The notes below the pieces were generated by a model. The model saw nothing but the letters and a program-made list of their open reading frames with translations. It was not told the DNA's origin and searched no databases. From positions 5,580,001-5,644,000 of the forward strand of contig NZ_CP139559.1 of NCBI RefSeq assembly GCF_034263275.1: a DNA stretch of 64,000 nucleotides. Reading direction: 5' to 3'. The translations under genes and the position numbers were made by a program. Below, one piece after another: positions 1 through 9,040 of this stretch. The stretch comes from Mucilaginibacter sp. cycad4. Lineage in GTDB: Bacteria > Bacteroidota > Bacteroidia > Sphingobacteriales > Sphingobacteriaceae. How positions within the stretch are numbered: position 1 is the stretch's first letter; every line of letters begins with the position of its first letter.

Positions 1-754
1 GGTTGCTGTCTGCACGGAGGATCAGGTTATTAAAATCCTGCTCTGTAGCCAGTTTGCCCAGTGCCCTGATGGTTACCTCGGTATTGTTACCTTCAATTTT
101 ACCCGCCGGCAGCTCCACGTTCTCTTTAGCCAAAGCGGCGCCAATATCAGTAGCCGTAAGCCCCTGCGCCGAAAGTTTGGCCGGATCAATCCACAGGCGC
201 ATAGCATACTGGCGCTGCCCCTGTACGTTAATGGAACTTACACCGGGGATGGTTTGCAGGCCTTCCAATAAAACGTTCTCGGCGTAATCGTCAAGCTGGT
301 TGATGTTACGGATATTACTGCTAACGGTAAGGGTAATGATCTGGTCAGCGCTGGCGTCGGCCTTGGTTACCACGGGCGGGGCGTTAATATCCTGCGGCAA
401 CTGGCGCTGGGCCTGGCCCACTTTATCGCGCACGTCGTTCGCCGCGGTTTCCAAATCGGCATCAAGGTCAAACTCAACCGTGATATTGCTTTGCCCAACC
501 GAACTGGTCGACGATATATTACGGATTCCCGGTACACCGTTGATAGATTTTTCAAGCGGTTCGGTGATCTGCGATTCAATTACATCGGCATTGGCACCGG
601 AGTAACTGGTGGATACCGAAATGATGGGCGGATCCACCGAAGGGAAATCGCGCACACCTAAAAATTTGTAGCCGATAATACCGAACACAACAATAACTAC
701 AGACATTACTGTTGCCAATACCGGCCTTTTAATACTTACTGAGGATAAGCTCAT
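1..754 (-). CDS. RND efflux permease, N-terminal part (cut by window edge)
   Basis: This is an inner-membrane proton-driven pump subunit of the AcrB/MexB (HAE1) type; only the first ~251 residues are in the window. Reading the minus strand from the ATG at 754 gives an open frame to base 1. It starts MSLSSVSIKRPVLATVMSVV, the usual first transmembrane helix after an 'IKRPV' start. A porter-domain sequence follows with family signatures such as FPSVDPPIISVSTSYSGA and ESQITEPLEKSINGVPG. The start lies 7 nt after the stop of the adaptor gene, so the two are co-transcribed behind the MarR regulator. Any outer-membrane factor would lie outside the window. Substrate cannot be told from sequence; drug or lipophile efflux is the usual role. 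Confidence 0.93.
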   Translation of the reverse strand, partial: MSLSSVSIKRPVLATVMSVVIVVFGIIGYKFLGVRDFPSVDPPIISVSTSYSGANADVIESQITEPLEKSINGVPGIRNISSTSSVGQSNITVEFDLDADLETAANDVRDKVGQAQRQLPQDINAPPVVTKADASADQIITLTVSSNIRNINQLDDYAENVLLEGLQTIPGVSSINVQGQRQYAMRLWIDPAKLSAQGLTATDIGAALAKENVELPAGKIEGNNTEVTIRALGKLATEQDFNNLILRADSN

Positions 755-761
755 ATCGGGT

Positions 762-1844
762 TTATTTAATAACTTTTAAAATTTTCAAAGGCACTTTCGG
801 CCTCATTTGTATCAGCCCGGATACCACCACGCTGTCGCCCGGCTGCAGTCCCTCAGTTACCTGGATTTTGGTATCTGTACGCAAATCGGTTTTAACCGGC
901 TTTGATACTGCTATGCCATTTTTATAGATCCAGACAATACTGCTTTTAAGGTCGGGGATAACGGCCTGTGTTGGCAGCAAAATGGTTTTAGGGATTTGAT
1001 CAAGCGTTAAATTGATCTTGGCAAAACTGCCTGCTGTAAGTACCCCCTTGGGGTTTGGCGCTTTAGCACGTACCGTAATGGTGCGTGAGCCGGCATCAAT
1101 TGACGGATCGATAGCATACACGGTACCCACAAAATTTTCCATCGAGCTTTCGGTCCTGAACCTGATCTTACTGCCCGGGCCAAGTATAGAAAGATACCTT
1201 TCAGGCACGGCGAAAGTTACTTTGGCCGGATCGATATTAACCAGGTTTGCAATAGGCGATGATGGCGACAGGTAGCTGCCCGGGCTCACATTCCTTAAAC
1301 CGATTGTGCCTGAAAACGGCGCACGGATCTCGGTACGGGCTATCTGGGCCTTAATCACATCGGCCGCAGCTTTTAACGAGTTTAATGAAGTTAGCGAGGT
1401 GTCGTATTCTTCCTGGCTTATAGCTTCTTTTTGAAGCAGCTGGCGGTTGCGGTTTTCCTGCTGTTTTGCCAATGCCACCTGGTACTGATTTTGCTGCAGC
1501 GATGCTTCCAGGTCCTGGTTGTACACTTTAACCAGCAGCTGTCCTTTTGTTACTTTAGTACCTTCGTTAAAATATATACCGGTAATATTACCCGCTGTCT
1601 GGCTGATGAGGCTTACCTTTTCATTGGCGTCAATGGTGCCGGTAATATCAATAATGTTATTTACGGCGGTATCTTTAACTATCATTACATTAACACCTAC
1701 GGGGCCGCCGCCTTTTTTCTTGTCGCCCTTGCCCGAAGCCATAGCCGCGGCCGATTTCTTTGCCCCTTCGCTAAAAAATTTGTTGTAAATTAAATAGGCA
1801 ACCAGCAGGGCCAGCGCCGTGTAAATAATATATTTCGTTTTCAT
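762..1844 (-). CDS. RND efflux periplasmic adaptor subunit (HlyD/MFP family)
   Basis: This 360-residue membrane-fusion protein links the inner-membrane RND pump to an outer-membrane channel. An N-terminal membrane anchor (about residues 6-25) is followed by a Gly/Lys-rich linker. Next come the lipoyl half-motifs (ISQTAGNITGIYFNEGTKV near residues 82-100 and TEIRAPFSGTIGLRNVSPG near 172-190) around a Gln-rich alpha-helical hairpin, then beta-barrel and membrane-proximal domains. Length and domain order fit AcrA-type adaptors. The ATG is 7 nt downstream of the marR stop and the gene ends 7 nt before the permease start, so this is one transcription unit marR-adaptor-permease. Confidence 0.95.
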   Translation of the reverse strand: MKTKYIIYTALALLVAYLIYNKFFSEGAKKSAAAMASGKGDKKKGGGPVGVNVMIVKDTAVNNIIDITGTIDANEKVSLISQTAGNITGIYFNEGTKVTKGQLLVKVYNQDLEASLQQNQYQVALAKQQENRNRQLLQKEAISQEEYDTSLTSLNSLKAAADVIKAQIARTEIRAPFSGTIGLRNVSPGSYLSPSSPIANLVNIDPAKVTFAVPERYLSILGPGSKIRFRTESSMENFVGTVYAIDPSIDAGSRTITVRAKAPNPKGVLTAGSFAKINLTLDQIPKTILLPTQAVIPDLKSSIVWIYKNGIAVSKPVKTDLRTDTKIQVTEGLQPGDSVVVSGLIQMRPKVPLKILKVIK

Positions 1845-1851
1845 ACTTTGT

Positions 1852-2319
1852 TTAATCCGTGTGTGATTTAGCTTGAAGGGTTGTTTCGGGTGATATTAAT
1901 GGTTTTAAATTTTTATGCATGCGGGCAAGTACGCTTTCAAATACCCTCATATCGGCTTCGGATATGCCTCCGGTAATATCTGCGTTGATATTTTCAAATG
2001 TTTTAATGATCTGAGGAACGGCCAGTTTTGCCTTATCGGTAACCCGGAGCAGTTGCTGCCGCCTGTCGTTCGGGTTGTTTTCGCGGTAAACAAAGCCTTT
2101 TTCGGTAAGCAGGTTAATGATGCTTACCATGGCCGATTTGTCTTTGCCCAGCAGGTGCGCCAATGCATTTTGCGTAAGTTGCCCGTCATGGAAGTAAATG
2201 AGCGAAAGTATATAATGGTACCGGGTAACATCCAGGTGAACAGTATGCTTTACCAGTACAGCCAGGTACAGTTTACCTAAGCGTATCAGCTTGCGCGAAA
2301 TAGGTTCAATCAGTTCCAT
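1852..2319 (-). CDS. MarR family transcriptional regulator
   Basis: This 155-residue winged-helix regulator is first gene of the efflux operon. The DNA-binding part is visible around residues 50-100: a helix-turn-helix with LTQNALAHLLGKDKSAMVSI, then the wing ending in a conserved NPNDRRQQLLRVT segment, the hallmark 'DxRxxxLxLT' of MarR proteins. Flanking helices would form the dimer interface. By family precedent it represses its own operon and is released by ligands of the pump; here that is inference from position. It is divergent from the M61 peptidase gene, with a 135-bp shared intergenic region carrying a possible operator. Confidence 0.93.
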   Translation of the reverse strand: MELIEPISRKLIRLGKLYLAVLVKHTVHLDVTRYHYILSLIYFHDGQLTQNALAHLLGKDKSAMVSIINLLTEKGFVYRENNPNDRRQQLLRVTDKAKLAVPQIIKTFENINADITGGISEADMRVFESVLARMHKNLKPLISPETTLQAKSHTD

Positions 2320-2362
2320 TTACTTAAAAATCGATGTAAAACTAATAGCATAATATTAACAA

Positions 2363-2381
2363 TAGTTGCATGTATCAACCA
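2363..2381. promoter_or_regulatory. candidate MarR operator
   Basis: The intergenic region between marR and the divergent M61 gene holds TAGTTG-N7-CAACCA. Its arms are inverted repeats with one mismatch (TAGTTG against CAACTA). Position and symmetry fit a MarR dimer site, but this is a single instance and no binding data can be inferred. Confidence 0.35.
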
Positions 2382-2454
2382 TTTTACAACGGTGTTTGAG
2401 GCACTGTAATGCCACATACATAACTGATTATATAATATTTTATAAATTGCGGCC

Positions 2455-4257
2455 ATGAAACTGACCAACCTACGCACGCTATTTTTTTTAACGCTTTTTA
2501 TTATGAGTACTACCATCAGCGAGGCCGCCGCCAACGCTCAGATTACCTACAATGTTTCGTTTCCTGAAGCCCAGGCCCATTATGCTGATATTGAAATGCA
2601 TATTACCGGCCTTCAGCAAAACACACTTGAGCTTAAAATGCCAGTATGGACACCGGGCTCATACCTGGTGCGCGAGTTCGCAAAAAACATTGAATCGTTA
2701 ACTGCTGAAGCTAATGGCAAGCCCGTTGCAGCACCTAAAATCAATAAGAATACCTGGCAAATTGTTACAAAAGGAATTTCATCGGTAACGGTAAAATACA
2801 GGGTTTATGCCTTTGAACTTTCCGTACGCACCAGTTTTATCGATGCATCGCATGGCTTCCTTTCCACTACGGGGATCTTCATTTATCCGGCCAATATGCA
2901 ACACTCGCCGGCTGTTATTCACATTAAGCCATATAAAAACTGGGATAAGGTTTCAACCAGTTTGGAAATGGTAAATAATGATCCGTTTACCCGTTTATCA
3001 CCCAATTTTGATATCCTGTTCGATTCGCCTATTGAAGTGGGCAACCAGGAGGTTTTTGGCTTTGATGCATCTGGTGTTCATTATGAAATATGTATGTACG
3101 GCGGGGGCAATTACGATAAGGAAAAATTGAAAGCCGATATCCATAAAATTGTGGACCAGGAAGCTGCCGTTTTTGGTGAAAACCCAAACAAGCACTATGT
3201 ATTTATAGTACACAACCGCCAGCGTAACGGCGGTGGTTTGGAGCATTTAAGCTCAACTGTGTTAGGAGCATCACGCGATAGCTATGCTAATGACAAAGGC
3301 TACCAAAGCTTTTTGGGCCTGGTGGCCCATGAGCATTTCCATTTGTGGAATGTAAAGCGCCTGCGCCCGGTAGTGTTAGGCCCTTTTGATTATGATAATG
3401 AAAACTATACCACCAATTTGTGGATAGCCGAAGGCTTTACCGAGTACTACCAGGGTATCATTGTTCGGCGTACGCAGTTGTTCCCGGTTCAGAACTACTT
3501 TGATGTTTTGGAAGGCGAGTTCAACATCCTGGAAAACCTGCCCGGAAAGAATGTACAAACCGTTGCCGAATCAAGCTTTGATGCCTGGATCAAGGCTTAC
3601 CGCCCTAACGAAAACTCTAACAATACTACTATTTCATACTACAACAAAGGTGCTATCATTGGTATGATGCTCGACCTGGAGATCATTAACGACAGCAAAG
3701 GCAAATATTCGTTAGATGATGTCATGAAGTATATGTACACCCAGTACTACAAAATCAAAAAGCGTGGTTATACCGATGCTGAGTTTAAAGCAGCTTTTGA
3801 AAAATTTGCAGGTAAAAAGCTGGATGATTTTTATGCCAATTACATCAACGGCTTAACCCCTATCGACTATAATAAATACTTAGGCTATGCCGGTTATAAG
3901 GCAGTGGATGAACTGGCCGATAAAAACGACGCGGCTTTAGGTATCACAACCGTCACAACTGCTGCCAAAAAGATTATTGTGACCGGCGTACAACGTGGTA
4001 CTGCGGCTTATATAGATGGCATTAACGTAAATGACGAGATCACTGCTATTGACAGTACACCGGTTACGGATGCCGCAACCCTGATCAACGGTAAAAACCC
4101 GGGCGATAAAATCCGGGTTACTGTAACCCGCGACGGACAAGCTATCACCCTCCCGGTTACCCTGCTGAAAAGCAACCGTGTAAAATATAATATTGTAACT
4201 GTTGACAGCCCAACCGAACAGCAAATGGTTGTAAGGAAGAAATGGTTAAGCTTATAA
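2455..4257 (+). CDS. M61 family metallopeptidase with C-terminal PDZ domain, secreted
   Basis: This 600-residue exported zinc aminopeptidase is of the glycyl-aminopeptidase (M61) family. The N-terminus is a signal peptide (hydrophobic core at residues 8-20, likely cleaved near AAANA). An N-terminal beta domain is followed by the catalytic domain. Its HEXXH zinc motif is H292-E-H-F-H296, followed by WNVKRLRP, with a probable third ligand at E326 in WIAEGFTEYY. The C-terminal ~100 residues (about 495-590) look like a PDZ domain, with VTGVQRGTAAYIDGINVNDE and a typical carboxylate-binding region. It is monocistronic and ends in a hairpin terminator. The natural substrate is unknown; periplasmic peptide turnover is the family role. 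Confidence 0.93.
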   Translation: MKLTNLRTLFFLTLFIMSTTISEAAANAQITYNVSFPEAQAHYADIEMHITGLQQNTLELKMPVWTPGSYLVREFAKNIESLTAEANGKPVAAPKINKNTWQIVTKGISSVTVKYRVYAFELSVRTSFIDASHGFLSTTGIFIYPANMQHSPAVIHIKPYKNWDKVSTSLEMVNNDPFTRLSPNFDILFDSPIEVGNQEVFGFDASGVHYEICMYGGGNYDKEKLKADIHKIVDQEAAVFGENPNKHYVFIVHNRQRNGGGLEHLSSTVLGASRDSYANDKGYQSFLGLVAHEHFHLWNVKRLRPVVLGPFDYDNENYTTNLWIAEGFTEYYQGIIVRRTQLFPVQNYFDVLEGEFNILENLPGKNVQTVAESSFDAWIKAYRPNENSNNTTISYYNKGAIIGMMLDLEIINDSKGKYSLDDVMKYMYTQYYKIKKRGYTDAEFKAAFEKFAGKKLDDFYANYINGLTPIDYNKYLGYAGYKAVDELADKNDAALGITTVTTAAKKIIVTGVQRGTAAYIDGINVNDEITAIDSTPVTDAATLINGKNPGDKIRVTVTRDGQAITLPVTLLKSNRVKYNIVTVDSPTEQQMVVRKKWLSL

Positions 4258-4279
4258 AAACTGCTTTTAAATAAAGAAG

Positions 4280-4303
4280 GCCGGCTGCAAAGCTGGCTTT
4301 TTT
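4280..4303 (+). terminator. Rho-independent terminator of the M61 gene
   Basis: A 7-bp stem (GCCGGCT with AGCTGGC, one G-U pair) and a GCAA tetraloop are followed by seven T, 22 nt after the stop codon. Confidence 0.8.
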
Positions 4304-4323
4304 GTTTTAGCATCATTCTAACA

Positions 4324-4422
4324 GTCATCCCGAACTTGTTTCGGGAACCCACAGGACAAGCGGCCGATTGCTTAGCATGCGTGTTACTTAGCGCGTGGGA
4401 TACTGAAACAAGTTCAGCACGA
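4324..4422. repeat. interspersed palindromic repeat, family A copy 1
   Basis: A ~99-bp element bounded by near-inverted ends: GTCATCCCGAACTTGTTTCGG at the left and GAAACAAGTTCAGCACGAC at the right. The same ends recur at 7654-7750 and 22724-22812. The internal ACAGGACAAGC segment is shared, in inverted orientation, with the third copy. All copies are intergenic, next to gene ends. Confidence 0.8.
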
Positions 4423-4480
4423 CCAAAGGACATCAACAAAAAAATAAAATATTAACGCATAAGTTATATTTTTATAGCTT

Positions 4481-5803
4481 ATGCCCTCTGCAGCCTCATT
4501 AAAAAAAATACGCCCTATACAGCTTGTCGCTGTTATTTTCTTTACGGTATCAGGTGGCCCTTACGGCCTTGAGCCCTTATTGAGTTATGCAGGCGATCAT
4601 GGTGCTTTGCTGATCCTGCTCATAACTCCGCTCATGTGGGATGTACCGGCCATACTTACCGTGCTCGAGCTTAACAGCATGATGCCTATAACAGGCGGTT
4701 ATTACAAATGGGTAAAATATGCCCTCGGTACCCACTGGGGTTTTATTGAGGGCTGGTGGACCTGGCTCTATACCTTTGTGGACCTGGCTATTTATCCCGT
4801 GCTGTTTGTGCAATACGCCGGCTTCTTTTTCCCCGAACTGTTAAACTTCCAGGTCCCGGTTTGTTTGGTGATCATCTGGGCATCGGCAGGGCTAAATATT
4901 TTAGGCATTATGCCAGTTGGCAAGGTATCTGTATTTTTAAGCGCTGCTGTACTTGCGCCCATTATATTAATGATAGCATTAGGCATTTATCACCATAGCG
5001 GGGCGATGCAGATCCCCGCAACATCATTAAAAGGGCTCAGCTTTCCATCATTCGGGATGGCTTTGTATACCGTGATGTGGAACTGCCTGGGCTGGGATAA
5101 TGTAACCACCTATGCCGAAGAGGTTGAAAAACCCGTCCGCTCCTATCTTATTTCTATTTTTACCGCTTTCGCGCTGGTAATGGTGGTGTACTTTTTTGCC
5201 ATTTGGGTTGCCCAGCAATCAGGCATTAACCATGATACCTTAACCGAAAACGGCTTCCCTGCCTTAGGCGTATTAATTGGCGGCCAGTGGCTGGGCGTTG
5301 TGGTAGCAGCAGGCGGGATGGCCAGTACCCTGGGCATTTATACCGCTGTATTGTTATCCGTATCGCGCGTACCGCAGGTAATGTCTGAAGATAATTTACT
5401 GCCCAAAGGATTGAACAGGCTTCACCCGCGTTTTAAAACGCCATTTATTTCCATTATCATCTGTTCCATAGTAGTGAGCTTTATGGTATTGTGGACCTTT
5501 GCCGATTTGCTTATCATTGATGTAACTGTTTACGGCGCAGGGCTTTCGTTAGAGTACATCGCCCTTATAAAACTCCGCATTAAAGAGCCAATGAAAGAGC
5601 GGCCTTTCCGGATCCCGCTCAGCGTTACCGGCCTGTGCCTGGTTTTACTGCTGCCATTTATTGTTTACAGCGTTGCACTTGGCGGGGCATTAAGCTCAAC
5701 GCCTAAAGCACTTTCGGCGGCCATATTTGCTTTGGTTGCACTATCAAGCGCAGAAGCAGCATGGCAGGTTATCCGGCTAAGCAGGCCGGAGTTAAAGCAA
5801 TAA
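4481..5803 (+). CDS. APC superfamily amino acid/polyamine permease
   Basis: This 440-residue polytopic inner-membrane transporter should have about 12 helices. Helix 1 carries the APC-type unwound glycine motif (FFTVSGGPYGLEPLL, near residues 17-31). PITGGYYKWVKYALG near 69-83 and WNCLGWDNVTTYAEEVEKP near 190-208 are characteristic of amino-acid permeases of the APC superfamily. It would exchange or import amino acids or amines; the specific substrate cannot be told. The ATG is preceded by an AT-rich stretch (TTATATTTTTATAG) that resembles a Bacteroidota -7 region. It stands alone, between an M61 and an M28 peptidase, so a link to peptide catabolism is plausible but unproven. Confidence 0.9.
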   Translation: MPSAASLKKIRPIQLVAVIFFTVSGGPYGLEPLLSYAGDHGALLILLITPLMWDVPAILTVLELNSMMPITGGYYKWVKYALGTHWGFIEGWWTWLYTFVDLAIYPVLFVQYAGFFFPELLNFQVPVCLVIIWASAGLNILGIMPVGKVSVFLSAAVLAPIILMIALGIYHHSGAMQIPATSLKGLSFPSFGMALYTVMWNCLGWDNVTTYAEEVEKPVRSYLISIFTAFALVMVVYFFAIWVAQQSGINHDTLTENGFPALGVLIGGQWLGVVVAAGGMASTLGIYTAVLLSVSRVPQVMSEDNLLPKGLNRLHPRFKTPFISIIICSIVVSFMVLWTFADLLIIDVTVYGAGLSLEYIALIKLRIKEPMKERPFRIPLSVTGLCLVLLLPFIVYSVALGGALSSTPKALSAAIFALVALSSAEAAWQVIRLSRPELKQ

Positions 5804-5807
5804 TTAT

Positions 5808-5913
5808 ACACGAATTATATTGGTTATCTAATACAATTAGTTCGAATTTCACCCAATCGTGGCGCAGAAAGAAAAATTCGTGCAATTCGATTAATTGAGA
5901 AAAATTCGTGGTG
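5808..5913. repeat. AT-rich ATTCGTG repeats, family E copy 1
   Basis: Between the APC permease and the M28 peptidase the short words CACGAATT, AATTCGTG and AATTCGATTAATT recur in both orientations. The same words fill 23340-23550 and 27361-27530. The pattern is imperfect, so boundaries are approximate. Confidence 0.45.
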
Positions 5914-5994
5914 ATAATTTCTTCAACGTTTCAATGATTGGATAATTGACGGGGATTTGCGTAAATTCGGTTCTTTCGCAAAATTTCTATCAAT

Positions 5995-7641
5995 ATGAAA
6001 ATCAAACACCGATACCTGATGCTCATTGGTGGCCTTGCCATTTTTGCAGGCTGCCAGAATAATAAAAGCGTGCCGGCCGAAAAGGCTATCACCGCCGCCG
6101 AAATAAAGAAATACATTTCGGCTTTAGCCAATGATTCCATGATGGGACGCAAACCTTTCACCGCCGGCGAAGACAAGGCGATCAAATACATTTCGGAGCA
6201 GTTTAAACTGGCCGGGCTCGAGCCGGGCAACAATGGCAGCTATTTCCAGGATGTGCCCATGGTGCAAATCACCAGTACGCCATCTCCTGTTATGGAGATC
6301 ACAGGCGGTAAAATACCGCTTAGCCTGCATGCCACTACTGATTTTGTAACATTCAGCCGCCGCGAAGTTGATTCGGTAACGCTTAAAAATTCGCCGCTGG
6401 TTTTTGCAGGGTACGGCGTTGTTGCGCCCGAATATCACTGGAATGATTATGCCGGGCTTGACGTAAAAGGCAAAACGGTTGTAGTGCTGGTGAACGATCC
6501 GGGCTTTAAAAACGGCGATCCAACTTTCTTTAAAGGCGACACCATGACCTACTACGGCCGGTGGACCTACAAGTACGAAGAAGCCGCCCGCCAGGGTGCT
6601 GCCGGTGTGCTTATCATCCACCAAAAGGAACCTGCCAGCTATGGCTGGGAAGTTGTCTCGAACAGTAATACAGGCGCCAAGCTTTACCTGCAGCAAAAGG
6701 ACAAACACATGAACCGCTGCAAGGTTGAAGGCTGGATTACCGAAGATATGGGTAAAAAGCTGTTAGCAGAAGCAGGTATAACCGGCGATTTCCGTGCTTT
6801 AGCCCGCAAAAAAGATTTTAAGGCAATCCCGCTTAAGCAATCGGTTACTTTGACTATCAACAATCAGTTAAAATATTCAACATCGCACAATGTTATAGGA
6901 ACACTTAAAGGTAGTTCACAACCCGGTGAATACGTATTATACACCGCCCATTGGGACCATCTTGGCGTAGGTAAACCCAACGCCAAAGGAGATAGCATTT
7001 ATAACGGTGCCGTTGATAATGCCGATGGTGTGGCTGCCATCATCAGCGTAGCTAAAGCATTTAACAAGGCCAAAGAAAAACCCAAACGCTCCATTGTGTT
7101 TTTAGCCGTTACCGCCGAAGAGCAGGGTTTACTCGGTTCGGAATATTATGCCACCCACCCAATTTACCCGGTTAACAAAACCGTGGCCGACCTTAACATG
7201 GATGCCCTCGGGGACTATGGCGAAACCAAAGACATAGCTGTAACCGGCAAAGGCCAGAACGATTTGGAAGATTATGTTGACGAGATTGTCAAAGCACAAG
7301 GCCTCAGCACCGTTGGCGACAGGCATCCCGGCTCAGGCAGTTACTACCGGTCAGATCATTTTAACTTTGCCAAAGTTGGTGTGCCGGCCCTTGATATTAA
7401 TAACGGCAGCATCAGCGTAATACATGATGGCGCCTATGGCGAGGCCAAACAAAAAGATTACGGTGATAACCGCTATCACCAGCAGGCCGATAATTATACC
7501 GATACCATGGATGCCACCGGCATGGCGCAGATAGCCAATATTCTTTATGAAGTTGGCACCAAGCTAAGTAATGAAACTACATTCCCCGGATGGAAGAATG
7601 GTTCGGAGTTTAAAGCGATAAGAGAGAAGTCGATAAAGTAA
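5995..7641 (+). CDS. M28 family zinc metallopeptidase lipoprotein with PA domain
   Basis: This 548-residue exported aminopeptidase-like enzyme has a lipoprotein signal (hydrophobic helix, then IFAGCQNN, so Cys20 should be lipidated). A protease-associated (PA) insert occupies roughly residues 115-230. The two-zinc M28 ligand set is visible: H319 in HWDHLG, D341 in GAVDNADG, E375-E376 in AEEQGLLGS, D403 in LNMDALGD and H455 in SDHFNF. All metal ligands and the catalytic Glu are present, so it should be active. It is monocistronic, flanked by repeats and a bidirectional terminator. The likely job is peptide trimming at the cell envelope. Confidence 0.94.
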   Translation: MKIKHRYLMLIGGLAIFAGCQNNKSVPAEKAITAAEIKKYISALANDSMMGRKPFTAGEDKAIKYISEQFKLAGLEPGNNGSYFQDVPMVQITSTPSPVMEITGGKIPLSLHATTDFVTFSRREVDSVTLKNSPLVFAGYGVVAPEYHWNDYAGLDVKGKTVVVLVNDPGFKNGDPTFFKGDTMTYYGRWTYKYEEAARQGAAGVLIIHQKEPASYGWEVVSNSNTGAKLYLQQKDKHMNRCKVEGWITEDMGKKLLAEAGITGDFRALARKKDFKAIPLKQSVTLTINNQLKYSTSHNVIGTLKGSSQPGEYVLYTAHWDHLGVGKPNAKGDSIYNGAVDNADGVAAIISVAKAFNKAKEKPKRSIVFLAVTAEEQGLLGSEYYATHPIYPVNKTVADLNMDALGDYGETKDIAVTGKGQNDLEDYVDEIVKAQGLSTVGDRHPGSGSYYRSDHFNFAKVGVPALDINNGSISVIHDGAYGEAKQKDYGDNRYHQQADNYTDTMDATGMAQIANILYEVGTKLSNETTFPGWKNGSEFKAIREKSIK

Positions 7642-7653
7642 GACAAAAAGCTG

Positions 7654-7750
7654 GTCATGCTGAACTTGTTTCAGCACCCCACTTGCTATGCAGTGTGCAA
7701 TGCAGGCTTTATACCCTTCTGATGGGGTGCCGAAACAAGTTCGGCATGAC
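7654..7750. repeat. interspersed palindromic repeat, family A copy 2
   Basis: A 97-bp element with left end GTCATGCTGAACTTGTTTCA and right end GAAACAAGTTCGGCATGAC (imperfect inverted repeats). It lies just after the M28 stop codon and matches the elements at 4324 and 22724. Confidence 0.8.
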
Positions 7751-7772
7751 GTTTATAATTAAATTTGAAATG

Positions 7773-7807
7773 AAAAAATCCACCCCGTAACAGAAGGTGG
7801 ATTTTTT
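7773..7807. terminator. bidirectional terminator between the M28 gene and the TM2 gene
   Basis: A 12-bp perfect stem (AAAAAATCCACC with GGTGGATTTTTT) with an 11-nt loop lies between convergent genes. The A run and T run serve as tails in both directions. Confidence 0.8.
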
Positions 7808-7842
7808 ATTGATATATGGTGAAACTATACCCTTAAAGGGAT

Positions 7843-8205
7843 TTAGTTGCTCATTTTAGCTATGTTGAAGCTTTCATAGGCCATTTGCCTGTTATAATCG
7901 TTGGCGATGGTTTTGTAGTTGATCAAATCGACAATAGTACCGATGAAACAGAAGCCCGCTGTGAAAAAGTAAAGGATCCCCATACCAATCTGATCGGTCA
8001 TGAAACGTTGTACACCTGATACGCCAAGGAAACCTGCAAGCGTAGCAAACATGATATCCTGTGGGTTACGCCTTTTGCTGGCATAAAATGACATAAAAGT
8101 ACGTGACTGGTTTTCTGTTAATGAGGCAGTAGCCTGTTGCAGAAATGTATATTCTTCAGGAGTGATACCGTCGAAAGACATATATGGATTTTGATAAGCG
8201 TTCAT
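7843..8205 (-). CDS. TM2 domain-containing membrane protein
   Basis: This 120-residue protein has a soluble N-terminal ~45 residues and a TM2 domain (about residues 50-105). That domain comprises two short hydrophobic segments (IMFATLAGFLGVSGVQRFM and IGMGILYFFTAGFCFIGTI) joined by a turn and followed by the DLINYKTIAND tail typical of the family. Function of TM2 proteins is generally unknown. The gene is isolated: a bidirectional terminator lies downstream and a 0.5-kb repeat-rich gap upstream. Confidence 0.85.
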   Translation of the reverse strand: MNAYQNPYMSFDGITPEEYTFLQQATASLTENQSRTFMSFYASKRRNPQDIMFATLAGFLGVSGVQRFMTDQIGMGILYFFTAGFCFIGTIVDLINYKTIANDYNRQMAYESFNIAKMSN

Positions 8206-8358
8206 TTCAGTAAGTTTTAAAGTTTGTGATTGTTTTATGATATAAAGGTACAGCCATCGCCGTAAAACGCCTACGGGAGATAGGTTAGCAGAGATAAGTA
8301 GTCGGTGAAATGATGGGTTTTGGCGGTGAAAAGGAGTGAGAAGTTCAAATTATACAAC

Positions 8359-8452
8359 CGTCGTTATAAGGCACGAAGCAATCCCCAATAGGCAGAGCGG
8401 CCATGTAGGTTACCCTGTAGCATTCGCGATTGCTTCGTACCTTATAATGACG
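8359..8452. repeat. interspersed palindromic repeat, family B copy 1 (diverged)
   Basis: This copy reads CGTCGTTATAAGGCACGAAG at the left and CTTCGTACCTTATAATGACG at the right, forming a long hairpin. The core GAAGCAATCCCC and CGCGATTGCTTCGTAC are shared with the copies at 31401 and 32895. The rest of the 8206-8734 gap holds the palindromes at 8512-8547 and no convincing gene. Confidence 0.8.
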
Positions 8453-8511
8453 TGATCGTAAATTGCTGATTATTAAGATATTTTTTCGATGCGTTTTATG
8501 ATATGGGCGTT

Positions 8512-8547
8512 CCCGTTAGCTAACGGGCCGGTCCGCCAGCTGGCGGA
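8512..8547. repeat. two adjacent perfect 16-bp palindromes, family F
   Basis: CCCGTTAGCTAACGGG (8512-8527) is followed after four bases by TCCGCCAGCTGGCGGA (8532-8547). The second word occurs again, identically, inside the 5' coding part of thrB (30393-30408). Downstream sequence to about 8640 is GC-rich and looks like part of the same repeat unit. Confidence 0.75.
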
Positions 8548-8734
8548 TGCAAGTCCTCGCCTTGCCTGCCCGCAAACCCAACCCGCGCTGTGGGCTTTAC
8601 GCTACTATCCCTAACGCGCCCCCGCGCAACATCCATAAAGTATAGCTTGTACGTCATCACATTTTTTTTCAGGGTTTCCCTGATGGTTACTCGCAATGAC
8701 GATATTAGAGAACCCGTGGAGAATTTAGGGGAGG

Positions 8735-9040
8735 TTACACAGCACTCTTAAACTGCCGCTCAACCAACCGCGCCCTGGTAAGCACATATATGCGGTTAAA
8801 GATCACGGCTACGGCCGGGATGCCAAGCCAATGAGCGCGGAACGAATTGCTGATCTCGCCGTGAAAAAGATAAATAATACTATGCCCTAAGCCGCAGCCC
8901 GGGCACCAGCCTATGCCCATCAGCTTAAGCGGGCACAAGGTAAAATGCGATGCTTCTGTTGGCGGGGTCATCGCCAATGAAAGCATCGCGGCTGTCCAGA
9001 ACAAAAGTTCAAAATATTTTGAAAAAAAACGCTTAATCAA
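8735..9040 (-). CDS. DUF2752 family membrane protein
   Basis: This small membrane protein of ~101 residues carries the DUF2752 signature CPLKLMGIGWCPGCGLGHSI, followed by a hydrophobic segment and a second helix (HWLGIPAVAVIFNRIYVL). The paired Cys residues around the Trp are the conserved family feature. No ATG opens the frame before the first helix. The TTG at 9040 overlaps the upstream DUF4199-like gene by 8 nt and fits translational coupling; another TTG at 9097 would overlap it by 65 nt. Function is unknown; the pair with the upstream gene suggests one small operon. Confidence 0.7.
   Translation of the reverse strand: MIKRFFSKYFELLFWTAAMLSLAMTPPTEASHFTLCPLKLMGIGWCPGCGLGHSIIYLFHGEISNSFRAHWLGIPAVAVIFNRIYVLTRARLVERQFKSAV

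Noticed and set aside
3..605. Plus-strand ORFs at the left edge
   Set aside because: They are antisense shadows of the RND permease, whose minus-strand frame carries unmistakable family sequence.
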